A DNA stretch of 64,000 nucleotides from Pseudomonas guariconensis (GTDB lineage: Bacteria > Pseudomonadota > Gammaproteobacteria > Pseudomonadales > Pseudomonadaceae), in the NCBI RefSeq assembly GCF_900102675.1, contig NZ_FMYX01000006.1, forward strand, positions 124,001 to 188,000. The letters run 5' to 3'. Shown here piece after piece: positions 18,481-25,568 of this stretch (position 1 is its first letter; every line of letters starts with the position of its first letter). The position numbers were made by a program, and so were the translations under genes. The notes under the pieces were generated by a model. That model had not been told where the DNA came from. It searched no databases and saw nothing but the letters and a program-made list of their open reading frames with translations.

Positions 18481-19086
18481 TCAGACCTGCGGGCGGGCCA
18501 TCTTGAACAGATTGCCCAGCTCGAAGTAGTCCGCTGGGCCTCCTCCCCGCAGGATCGGCTCGGCGGCGGCGGTGTCGTAGATGCCATCTTTGAGCAGATG
18601 CTCGGCGATGTGCACGGCCACGACTTCCCCCAGGATCAGCCAACTGGGCACCAGCGCCTGGTCGGCCCGCTTGAGCTGCACGATCTGGCTCACCTTGCAT
18701 TCGAAGGCCACCGGGCTTTCGCCTACTCGAGGTACACCGACGATGCGCGATGCCGTCGGAGTCAGACCGCTCAATTCGAACTCATCGACATCCGCGGCTA
18801 CCGCCGCGCAGCTTTGGTTCATCGGCTCGGCCAGTGTTCGGGTCGCCAGGTTCCAAACGAATTCGCCGGTCTGCTCGATATTGTTCAGGCTGTCTTTGCG
18901 CCCAACGCTGCAGAAACCGATGATCGGAGGAATGTAGTTGAAGGCGTTGAAGAAACTGTAAGGCGCCAAATTGAGGCGGCCTTGCTGGTCCTGGGAAGAG
19001 ATCCAGCCGATAGGGCGGGGGCCAACGATGGCATTGAACGGGTCGTGGGGCAGGCCATGGCCTTTGGCGGGTTCGTAGTAGTACAT
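18481..19086 (-). CDS. Flavin reductase-like domain protein
   Basis: A 201-residue protein of the FMN-binding split-barrel flavin reductase family. The signature GPRPIGWISSQDQQGRLNLAPYSFFNAFNYIPPIIGF (residues ~22-60) contains the flavin-contact segments, followed by SLNNIEQTGEFVWNLAT. Members are either flavin:NAD(P)H reductases or FMN-binding proteins of unknown reaction; the DeoR/YwrF-like subgroup is closest by eye. It stands alone, convergent with a small hypothetical gene. No partner oxygenase lies beside it, although a small monooxygenase is 350 bases away on the other strand. Confidence 0.85.
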   Translation of the reverse strand: MYYYEPAKGHGLPHDPFNAIVGPRPIGWISSQDQQGRLNLAPYSFFNAFNYIPPIIGFCSVGRKDSLNNIEQTGEFVWNLATRTLAEPMNQSCAAVAADVDEFELSGLTPTASRIVGVPRVGESPVAFECKVSQIVQLKRADQALVPSWLILGEVVAVHIAEHLLKDGIYDTAAAEPILRGGGPADYFELGNLFKMARPQV

Positions 19087-19167
19087 CTGCGCAAGGCCCG
19101 TAGGCCCTTTCCTTGTTGTGGACGAGGTGCCTAGTGTGCCAAGGCTCCAGCCCGCTGGAAATGATCA

Positions 19168-19187
19168 AGCCCGGCCGAAGCCGGGCT
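19168..19187 (-). terminator. Hairpin terminator after the repeat-protein gene
   Basis: On the minus strand AGCCCGGC-TTCG-GCCGGGCT forms an 8-bp stem with an extra-stable tetraloop, 17 bases after the stop codon, followed by TGATCATTT. The T-run is short. Confidence 0.65.
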
Positions 19188-19203
19188 GGGCGCTCGCATC
19201 GGA

Positions 19204-19608
19204 TCAGCTGATGCGGTGGGCATTGGTGCGGTCGAAGCCGTCTTCGGCGAAGCGCTGTGCGCCGGTGCGGTCGTAGCCGTCTTCAGCGAAGCGCTGTGCA
19301 CCGGTGCGGTCGTAGCCATCTTCGGCGAAGCGCTGTGCGCCGGTGCGGTCGTAGCCGTCTTCGGCGAAGCGCTGTGCGCCGGTGCGGTCGTAGCCGTCTT
19401 CAGCGAAGCGCTGTGCACCGGTGCGGTCGTAGCCATCTTCAGCGAAGCGCTGTGCGCCGGTGCGGTCGTAGCCATCTTCTGCGTAAGTTGCCGATTGGGT
19501 CTGGGCGGCGGCGAAGCTGTGGGCGCTGGTACGGTCGAAACCGTCTTCGGCGAATGCACCGGTAGCCAGTGCCGACAGAGCCAGGGTCAGGATCAGTTTG
19601 CTTTTCAT
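19204..19608 (-). CDS. Secreted tandem-repeat protein (8 x 13 residues)
   Basis: A 134-residue exported protein of unknown function. After a signal peptide (MKSKLILTLALSALATGAFA) comes a diverged unit EDGFDRTSAHSF, a short linker, six identical units AEDGYDRTGAQRF (residues 43-120) and a last diverged unit AEDGFDRTNAHRI. The mature part is therefore almost wholly repeat, acidic-basic and free of cysteine. The Asp/Glu-Asp-Gly cluster could bind cations, but this is speculation. Short repeats of related style are known in small exported pseudomonad proteins annotated as hypothetical. The start follows a GGAGCAACGACC leader. It is a single-gene unit with its own terminator. Copy number probably varies between strains. 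Confidence 0.8.
   Translation of the reverse strand: MKSKLILTLALSALATGAFAEDGFDRTSAHSFAAAQTQSATYAEDGYDRTGAQRFAEDGYDRTGAQRFAEDGYDRTGAQRFAEDGYDRTGAQRFAEDGYDRTGAQRFAEDGYDRTGAQRFAEDGFDRTNAHRIS
19207..19482 (-). repeat. 39-bp coding tandem repeat
   Basis: Seven consecutive 39-bp units: six encode the same 13 residues (19249-19482) and the last is diverged. Units differ only at silent sites, and a two-unit pattern of silent variants recurs three units apart, which indicates duplication of blocks of several units. Confidence 0.85.
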
Positions 19609-19936
19609 GGTCGTTGCTCCAGTGAGATTCGCGGGTTGTTTGTTTCTATGGGTTTAATGCTACGCCGATTAATTTGATTAAAAAGCGCAAAAAATCACGC
19701 ATAAAAATCGATTTAATCGATGTGTTTGGGCGCGCTTTCGTCTTTTAAACGACAGAGGTGCTGCGAGACAGGCGCTTCGCGCCCTCGTCTCTCCACGGTT
19801 TAAGGATGCGGGAGGGGAATTAATCCCGAGTTAAATGAAACCTTCGATGAACGAACGCTTTTTTCATGCTCCACCAACCGTTTTTTCAAACCCGCCCGCT
19901 CAGCATCGCGCCCACTCAACCCAGGAGCGGCAAACA
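19609..19936. other. A+T-rich divergent intergenic region with a stem-loop
   Basis: The 328 bases separate the repeat protein and the COG4705 gene. The part near 19660-19720 is strongly A+T-rich for this genome (promoter-like). At 19763-19792 a nested hairpin GAGAC-A-GGCG-CTTCG-CGCC-CTC-GTCTC lies in what would be the leader of the COG4705 gene. No riboswitch consensus is recognised. Confidence 0.5.
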
Positions 19937-20686
19937 ATGAATAAACTTCCGCAAATCACCTTGGCCTTCTGGGTCATGAAGATCTGCGCCACCACTTTGG
20001 GCGAGACGGCGGGCGACCTGCTGTCGATGACCCTCGATATTGGCTATGCCATGAGCTCGCTGCTGTTGATCAGCGTGTTTCTGGTGACATTGCTCACCCA
20101 GCTTTACTCTCGTTCATACAATCCCTGGCTCTACTGGCTGGTCATCCTATCCACCAGTACTGCGGGCACCACGATGTCCGATTTCATGGACCGTACCCTG
20201 GGCCTGGGCTATGCCGCGGGTTCGGCCATCCTGATCGGCATCTTGCTGCTGACGTTCGCCCTTTGGCGCCTGAGCGGAAATCCGCTGGACGTCACCCGCA
20301 TCAAGAACCGAGGCGGCGAGCTGTTCTACTGGGTGGCAATCCTGTTTTCCAACACCCTTGGCACCGCGCTGGGCGACTTCCTGGCGGACGACTCAGGCCT
20401 CGGTTTCGCCGGTGGCGCACTGCTGATCGGCAGCACCATCGGCCTGGTGGTGCTGGCCCGCTACTGGACCCGTATCCCAGGCGTGGCGCTGTTCTGGATC
20501 GCATTCGTCCTGACCCGCCCATTCGGTGCGACCTTGGGCGACTTCCTGACAAAACCGCACGAAAAAGGCGGGATGGACTTCGGTACGGTGGGCTCTTCAG
20601 CGGTGCTCGGCGGCATCTTGTTGGTGCTGATTCTGATGGCGTCGTTCTATCACCGCGAAGCGCGTCGGGAGTTAGAAGCTTCCTGA
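19937..20686 (+). CDS. COG4705-family integral membrane protein with four internal repeats
   Basis: A 249-residue inner-membrane protein with about eight hydrophobic segments. The motif T-x-G-x-T-x-[GS]-D appears four times: TTLGETAGDLLSMTLDIGYA, STAGTTMSDFMDRTLGLGYA, NTLGTALGDFLADDSGLGFA and RPFGATLGDFLTKPHEKGG. Each is followed by a hydrophobic helix, so the protein is built of four repeats of two helices. The conserved Gly/Asp/Thr pattern inside the membrane suggests an ion pathway. I start at ATG 19937, with a GGAGCGG leader; the upstream ATG at 19835 gives an unlikely N-terminus. Members of COG4705 are often linked with metal homeostasis, but the substrate is not established here. Confidence 0.8.
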   Translation: MNKLPQITLAFWVMKICATTLGETAGDLLSMTLDIGYAMSSLLLISVFLVTLLTQLYSRSYNPWLYWLVILSTSTAGTTMSDFMDRTLGLGYAAGSAILIGILLLTFALWRLSGNPLDVTRIKNRGGELFYWVAILFSNTLGTALGDFLADDSGLGFAGGALLIGSTIGLVVLARYWTRIPGVALFWIAFVLTRPFGATLGDFLTKPHEKGGMDFGTVGSSAVLGGILLVLILMASFYHREARRELEAS

Positions 20687-20735
20687 CGGCCGTCACTGTC
20701 TGGGGCGTAATTGGCTCACTGCTCGTCGAACCATG

Positions 20736-20772
20736 AAAAAGGGGCGCTCCGTCAGCCGGAGCGCCCCTTTTC
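20736..20772. terminator. Bidirectional intrinsic terminator
   Basis: A 16-bp perfect stem AAAAAGGGGCGCTCCG / CGGAGCGCCCCTTTTT with a 5-base loop, between the convergent COG4705 gene and kgtP. A- and T-runs on both sides make it active in both directions. Confidence 0.9.
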
Positions 20773-20791
20773 GAATACCGCGTGAGCAGGA

Positions 20792-22111
20792 TCAGTCAGT
20801 CGTGATCCGCGAATGCTTGGCGGTGTCTTTCATGGTCGCGTAGACCAGCAGCGAGCAAGCGATGCAGCCGGTGACGTACCAGTAGAAGCCGGTTTCCATG
20901 CCGTTGCTCTTGAACCACAGGGCCACGTACTCGGCGGTGCCGCCGAAGATCGAGACGGTCAGAGCGTAGGGCAGGCCGACGCCCAGGGCGCGGATTTCGG
21001 TAGGGAACAGCTCGGCTTTGACCACGGCGTTGATGGAGGTGTAGCCACTGACGATGATCAGCGCCGCCATGATCAGGAAGAAGGCGCCCCACCAGGTCTG
21101 CACGGTGTGCAGAGTGCTGAGGATCGGTACGGTGAACAAGGTTCCGAGCACGCCGAAGGCGATCAGGATCGGACGACGACCGATCTTGTCGGAGAGTCCA
21201 CCGATCACCGGTTGCAGGCACATGAACAGGAATAAAGTGGCCGCCGAGATGGTGGTCGAGTCGCTGATGCTCATGCCTACGGTGTTCACCAGGTATTTCT
21301 GCATGTAGGTGGTGTAGGTGTAGAAGGCCAGGGTGCCGCCCATGGTCAGGCCGACCACGGTGAGCAGTTCCTTGGGATGGCGCAGCAGGGTGCGCATCAG
21401 GCTTTCCTTGGACTTTTCCTTCTTGGTGAAGGAGCTGGTCTCCTCCATGCCGCGACGCAGGTACAAGGCGACCACCGCGCACAGCGCGCCGATCACGAAG
21501 GGTACGCGCCAGCCCCAGGCATACAGCTGCTCGGTGGTGAGCGTCTGTTGCAGGATGATCAGCACCGCCAGGGCGATGAGCTGACCGGAGATCAGGGTCA
21601 CGTATTGGAAGCTTGAGAAGAAGCCGCGGCGATCCTTGCTGGCCATCTCGCTGAGGTAGGTGGCCGAGGTGCCGTACTCACCGCCGACCGACAGGCCTTG
21701 CATCAGGCGCGCCAGGACCAGCAGGATCGGCGCGGCGACGCCGATGGTCTCGTAGCCAGGGGTCAGGGCGATGACCAGGGAGCCTGCGCACATCAGCAGG
21801 ACCGAGGCCATCAGCGCGGCCTTGCGGCCCTTGCGGTCCGCATACAGGCCCATCAGCCAGCCACCGATCGGGCGCATCAGAAAGCCCACGGCGAAGATGG
21901 CGGCGGTGTTGAGCAGTTGTGCGGTGGTATCGCCGGCCGGGAAGAAGGCCTTGGCGAAGTACAGTGAGAACGCCGCATAGACGTACCAGTCGTACCATTC
22001 GACCATGTTGCCGATGGAGCCACTGAAAATCGACTTGAGACGGCTTGCGGTGGTTTTTTCCGCGGCGGGCGCAATGGCCGCCCCGGTGGGCAGGGTGCTG
22101 GCGTTATCCAT
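20792..22111 (-). CDS. kgtP: MFS alpha-ketoglutarate (dicarboxylate) permease
   Basis: A 439-residue proton symporter of the metabolite:H+ symporter family (KgtP/PcaT-like). The diagnostic IGNMVEWYDWYVYAAFSLYFAKAFFP of TM1 is at residues ~33-58. The MFS loop GLYADRKGRKAALMAS (residues ~88-103), RLMQGLSVGGEYGTSATYLSE and a second-half GGLSDKIGRRPILIAFG follow. It has twelve expected membrane segments. A sigma-54 promoter lies 60-75 bases upstream and the mifSR two-component genes are directly upstream on the same strand, as in the characterised alpha-ketoglutarate system. A Crc/Hfq-type motif overlaps the leader. Confidence 0.92.
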   Translation of the reverse strand: MDNASTLPTGAAIAPAAEKTTASRLKSIFSGSIGNMVEWYDWYVYAAFSLYFAKAFFPAGDTTAQLLNTAAIFAVGFLMRPIGGWLMGLYADRKGRKAALMASVLLMCAGSLVIALTPGYETIGVAAPILLVLARLMQGLSVGGEYGTSATYLSEMASKDRRGFFSSFQYVTLISGQLIALAVLIILQQTLTTEQLYAWGWRVPFVIGALCAVVALYLRRGMEETSSFTKKEKSKESLMRTLLRHPKELLTVVGLTMGGTLAFYTYTTYMQKYLVNTVGMSISDSTTISAATLFLFMCLQPVIGGLSDKIGRRPILIAFGVLGTLFTVPILSTLHTVQTWWGAFFLIMAALIIVSGYTSINAVVKAELFPTEIRALGVGLPYALTVSIFGGTAEYVALWFKSNGMETGFYWYVTGCIACSLLVYATMKDTAKHSRITTD

Positions 22112-22128
22112 CAGGGGATACCTTCTCG

Positions 22129-22136
22129 TTGTTTTT
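22129..22136 (-). promoter_or_regulatory. Candidate Crc/Hfq catabolite-activity motif, kgtP leader
   Basis: On the minus strand the leader reads CACAAAAACAACGAGAAGG; AAAAACAA matches AANAANAA and lies just before the GAGAAGG ribosome-binding site of kgtP. Function inferred. Confidence 0.45.
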
Positions 22137-22170
22137 GTGGAGCGCGCAGGTCAGCGCTTGAGAAGGGTTT

Positions 22171-22186
22171 TGCAGAAGCTATGCCA
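22171..22186 (-). promoter_or_regulatory. Sigma-54 (-24/-12) promoter of kgtP
   Basis: Minus-strand TGGCATAGCTTCTGCA has the invariant GG and GC separated by 10 bases, close to the consensus TGGCAC-N5-TTGCA. It lies 60-75 bases before the kgtP start. MifR, encoded next door, is a sigma-54 activator with an intact GAFTGA, which strongly supports this call. Confidence 0.8.
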
Positions 22187-22320
22187 AAGGCGTGCACTGG
22201 CGGGCCTGAATGCCCCATCGCGGCGCACGACCATTCCATAACCCGCGAATCCAAAGGCCCTGCAGGCGCAACGTCGCCACGCGATGGGCTGCGTAGCCGC
22301 GCCCTTCAATACTTTCGATA

Positions 22321-22366
22321 AGCGGTTTTTTGCTCATCGGCCACAATGGCTAGGCAAAAAACCGCT
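22321..22366 (-). promoter_or_regulatory. 13-bp inverted repeat: mifR terminator or MifR enhancer
   Basis: AGCGGTTTTTTGC (22321-22333) and GCAAAAAACCGCT (22354-22366) are perfect inverted repeats 20 bases apart, touching the mifR stop codon. It lies about 140-180 bases upstream of the -12 element of kgtP, the usual distance of a sigma-54 enhancer site. A terminator for mifR is the alternative, although the T-runs are inside the arms. Confidence 0.55.
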
Positions 22367-23700
22367 CATTCGCGCTCGAGAAAATCGTCCCGCACCAGCC
22401 CATGACGCTGCATCTTTTCGTTGAGTGTCCGCCGAGGCAGTTGCAAGGCCTCCATCACGGCCTTGATCTCACCCTTGTACTGTCGCAGCGCGGCGCGCAG
22501 GCACTGTGCCTCGAACGCCTCCATCTGGCCGGCGAGCGATTGCCCTGCGGCGCGGGCCTCGACGCTCGGCGCGCCCAGCCCCAGGGCGTGGCGCTCGGCG
22601 GCATTGGCCAGCTCGCGCACATTGCCTGGCCAATCATGGGCCAGCAGTTGCGCCAACTGCCCACCGCTCACCGGCGGGGCCGTGCGGCCCAGGCGCTCGG
22701 CGGCAGCGCGGGCAAAGTGTTCGAACAACAGGGGGATGTCCTCGCGCCGTTCGCGCAGTGGTGCCAGGCGCAGTTCGGCGACGTTCAGACGGTACGCCAG
22801 GTCTTCGCGAAAGCGTCCGGCGCGGGCTTCTTCGAGCAGGTCCGGTTTGGTGGCGGCGATAATGCGCAGGTCGACACTGATGCTCTGGTTGGCGCCCAGG
22901 CGCTCCAGCTTCTGCTCCTGAATCACCCGCAGCAGTTTGGCCTGCTGGGCCAGCGGCATGCTCTCGATCTCATCGAGAAACACGGTTCCCCCGTTGGCAT
23001 ATTCCAGCTTGCCGATGCGCTTGCCCTGGGCGCCGGTGAAGGCGCCACTCTCGTGTCCGAACAGCTCGGCCTCGAACAGCGTTTCAGGAATCGCCGCGCA
23101 GTTGAGGGCGACGAAGGGCTTGTCGGCGCGCGGACCGAAGTCGTGCAGGCAACGGGCCACACGTTCCTTGCCGCTGCCGGTTTCGCCGCGGATCAACACG
23201 TTGACCGGCAGGCTGGCCAGGTCCAGCACCTGCCGGCGCAGGCTCTGCAAGCCTTGGGACATGCCCAGCAGGGTGTTTTCCAGGCGCGCCTTGAGATCGG
23301 CCTGCTGGTGCAGGCGACGGTTCTCCAGCACCAACTGGCGTTTCTCCAGGGCGCGGCGCAGGCTGCCGAGCAGGGTCTGCGGCGTAAAGGGTTTTTCCAG
23401 AAAGTCATAGGCGCCGTTGCGCATGGCCTCGACGGCCATGGGCACGTCGCCATGGCCGGTGAGCAGGATCACCGGAAGGTCCGGGTCCAGTGCCTGCAGC
23501 CGTTCGAGCAGTTGCAGGCCATCGATGCCGGGCATGCGCACATCGCTGACGATCACGCCTGGGAAGTGTTCCGGCAATTGGGCCAGGCACTCTTCGGCGC
23601 GGGCGAACAGTTGCACGCTGAAGCCCGAAAGGCTCAGCCACTGCTGCACCGCGGTGCGGATGCTGGCTTCATCATCGACGACGATCACCGAATTCAACAT
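22366..23700 (-). CDS. mifR: Sigma-54-dependent response regulator MifR
   Basis: A 444-residue NtrC/DctD-type activator. Receiver domain with phosphorylatable D53 (IVSDVRMPGIDG) and K103; AAA+ domain with Walker A GETGSGKE near residue 170 and the sigma-54 contact loop ESGAFTGA near 215; a C-terminal Fis-like helix-turn-helix (KGEIKAVMEALQLPRRTLNEKMQRHG). It activates kgtP when phosphorylated by MifS in response to alpha-ketoglutarate. Its start overlaps the mifS end by 7 bases, so the pair is translationally coupled. All key residues are present. Confidence 0.94.
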   Translation of the reverse strand: MLNSVIVVDDEASIRTAVQQWLSLSGFSVQLFARAEECLAQLPEHFPGVIVSDVRMPGIDGLQLLERLQALDPDLPVILLTGHGDVPMAVEAMRNGAYDFLEKPFTPQTLLGSLRRALEKRQLVLENRRLHQQADLKARLENTLLGMSQGLQSLRRQVLDLASLPVNVLIRGETGSGKERVARCLHDFGPRADKPFVALNCAAIPETLFEAELFGHESGAFTGAQGKRIGKLEYANGGTVFLDEIESMPLAQQAKLLRVIQEQKLERLGANQSISVDLRIIAATKPDLLEEARAGRFREDLAYRLNVAELRLAPLRERREDIPLLFEHFARAAAERLGRTAPPVSGGQLAQLLAHDWPGNVRELANAAERHALGLGAPSVEARAAGQSLAGQMEAFEAQCLRAALRQYKGEIKAVMEALQLPRRTLNEKMQRHGLVRDDFLERE

Positions 23701-25451
23701 ACAGGCTCCAGGTCGCGGGGCAAGGTAAGGCTCAGGCGGGCGCCACCGGGCAGGTTTTCGGCCTGCAACTGGCCGCCGGCCTCATGGACGATGCCATAAG
23801 AGATCGCCAGACCCAGGCCGAGCCCTTCGCCGACCGGTTTGGTGGTGAAGAACGGATCGAAGATTCGGGCCAGATCCGCCTGGGGGATACCGCCGCCGGA
23901 GTCCAGCACGCTCAGGCGCCACTGACCATCATCGGCTTCGATTCGGATCTCCAGGCGTTTGTAACGCTTGTCGGCCATGGCGTCGAGGGCATTGCGCAAC
24001 AGGTTGATCAACACTTGCTCGAGGCGGATCGCATCGCCCCTGACCCACGCGGGGCGCGCCAGGTACAGCGCCACTTCGACGCCCTCGCCACGGATGCGGG
24101 CATCGAGCAGGTGCAACGCCTGATCGACCACGGTAGCCAGGTCCAGGCGCTCGCGTAGCCCGCCGGGGCTGTTGCGGGCAAAGGTCTTGAGATGGCCGGT
24201 CAGCGCCGCCATGCGCGTGAGCATCTGCTCCAGCGGCTCCAGGGCCTGCCGGGCCTCGTCGTAGCGACCGTGGTCGAGCAGCAGGCGCAGGGTCTCGAGC
24301 TGCATGCGCTGGGTGGTCAGGGGCTGGTTGATTTCATGGGCCAGAGCCGCCGACATTTGCCCCAGGGCCGCAAGCTTGGCTGACTGCACCAGGCCCTCTT
24401 GGGCGGTGCGCAGTTCGCGGGTGCGCTCTTCGACCAGGCGCTTGAGTTCGTTGCGGCTGCGCTGGCGCAGGCGTGCCAGGCGCAGGCGCTGGCTGACGAA
24501 CAGTGCGGCGAACACCAGGCTCAGCCAGATCGCCGCCGCGGTCAGGGCGGCGTTGCGTCCGTCGGCGCTGACCTGGGGCTTACGCAGCAGATGCAAGGTC
24601 CAGCCTTCTGCCTCCAGCGGCAGGCTTTCCCACAGGTAGTCGACGCTGCCATCCGGGCCTTGCACGCGGCTCAAATGGCTGTTGGCGCCGAAGTCGGTCA
24701 GCACCTGATGCTGCAGGGGGACCAAGGGTTGCTTGTCGTACTGGCGGGTCTCGGCAAGCTCGGCGCGGTCGGCGGGGGAAATCGGCTGTAGCTCACGGTA
24801 GCGCCAGCCGTCCTGGTTGGCGATGAAGGTGATGCCTCGGGCATCGCTGACCAACAGGATGTCGCTGCCTTGGCGCCATTCGCGCTCAAGTTCGGGGAAC
24901 TCCAGTTTGACCACCATGGCGCCGAGGAAGCGTCCCTGTTCGTCGGTGACCGCGTTGGCCAGGAAGTAGCCTGGTACGCCACTGGTGACACCGACCGCGT
25001 AGAAGCGGCCGCTGCCGTGGCTGCGGGTCTGCTTGAAATAGGGGCGAAAGCCGTAGTTGGAGCCGACATAGGTCGTCGGCAGGCGCCAGTTGCTGGCCGC
25101 GATGGCCAAGCCCGTGCGATCGAGCAACTCCAGGGTGGAGGAGTTGGCGGCGCCGTTGATGCGTTCGAGCTTGCGGTTCAGGGCGTCCTGCACCTGTTCG
25201 GTGACCGGGCCGCGCAAGGCCGCGATCAGCTCCGGGTCCAGCGCCAGTACGGCGGGCAGGGCACGGTAGCGCTCGATCAGGGTGTGCAGGGCATTGGCGT
25301 AGAGGGTCAGTTGCTGGCTGGCCCGACGTGCGTCGGTCTCCATCGACTGGCGCTTGGCCTGGTGCATCGCCCAGCCAGCGCTGAGCGCGGTGCCGATGAC
25401 AATCACCAGGACGATCAGGGCCAGACGCAAGGTTCGGAAGGAAAATAGCAT
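23694..25451 (-). CDS. mifS: Sensor histidine kinase MifS (DctB-type)
   Basis: A 585-residue membrane kinase. TM1 is at residues ~10-28, a large periplasmic double-Cache sensor domain at ~30-295, TM2 at ~302-320, a coiled coil, and the HisKA box [13 protein letters not shown] with phospho-acceptor H372. The HATPase domain follows, with N box [13 protein letters not shown] and G boxes DSGGGIP and [11 protein letters not shown]. The DctB-like layout suits sensing of an extracellular dicarboxylate such as alpha-ketoglutarate. ATG 25451 is chosen because it gives a normal signal-anchor ([20 protein letters not shown]); the frame is open to 25550 without family similarity. Confidence 0.92.
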   Translation of the reverse strand: MLFSFRTLRLALIVLVIVIGTALSAGWAMHQAKRQSMETDARRASQQLTLYANALHTLIERYRALPAVLALDPELIAALRGPVTEQVQDALNRKLERINGAANSSTLELLDRTGLAIAASNWRLPTTYVGSNYGFRPYFKQTRSHGSGRFYAVGVTSGVPGYFLANAVTDEQGRFLGAMVVKLEFPELEREWRQGSDILLVSDARGITFIANQDGWRYRELQPISPADRAELAETRQYDKQPLVPLQHQVLTDFGANSHLSRVQGPDGSVDYLWESLPLEAEGWTLHLLRKPQVSADGRNAALTAAAIWLSLVFAALFVSQRLRLARLRQRSRNELKRLVEERTRELRTAQEGLVQSAKLAALGQMSAALAHEINQPLTTQRMQLETLRLLLDHGRYDEARQALEPLEQMLTRMAALTGHLKTFARNSPGGLRERLDLATVVDQALHLLDARIRGEGVEVALYLARPAWVRGDAIRLEQVLINLLRNALDAMADKRYKRLEIRIEADDGQWRLSVLDSGGGIPQADLARIFDPFFTTKPVGEGLGLGLAISYGIVHEAGGQLQAENLPGGARLSLTLPRDLEPVC

Positions 25452-25501
25452 GCGGCTGATCCTTGGCCTGTGCTGGGTGTGTTTAAGGTTTTTCACGCAG
25501 A

Positions 25502-25531
25502 CTGTGGGCGCGGGTAAACCCACGCCCACAG
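25502..25531. repeat. Hairpin between bglX and mifS
   Basis: CTGTGGGCG and CGCCCACAG form a 9-bp stem with an inner GGGT/ACCC pairing around AA; it is a compact relative of the REP hairpins. It could end bglX transcription. Confidence 0.55.
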
Positions 25532-25568
25532 GGCTGTGCTTAGGGCGCAACCCTGCGGGCGGAAGTTG

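Noticed and set aside
19207..19482. Possible CRISPR array
   Set aside because: The 39-bp units are contiguous without unique spacers and encode a repeated peptide after a signal sequence.
19763..19792. yybP-ykoY manganese riboswitch in the COG4705 leader
   Set aside because: A nested hairpin is present, but the conserved loop sequences of that riboswitch are not seen.
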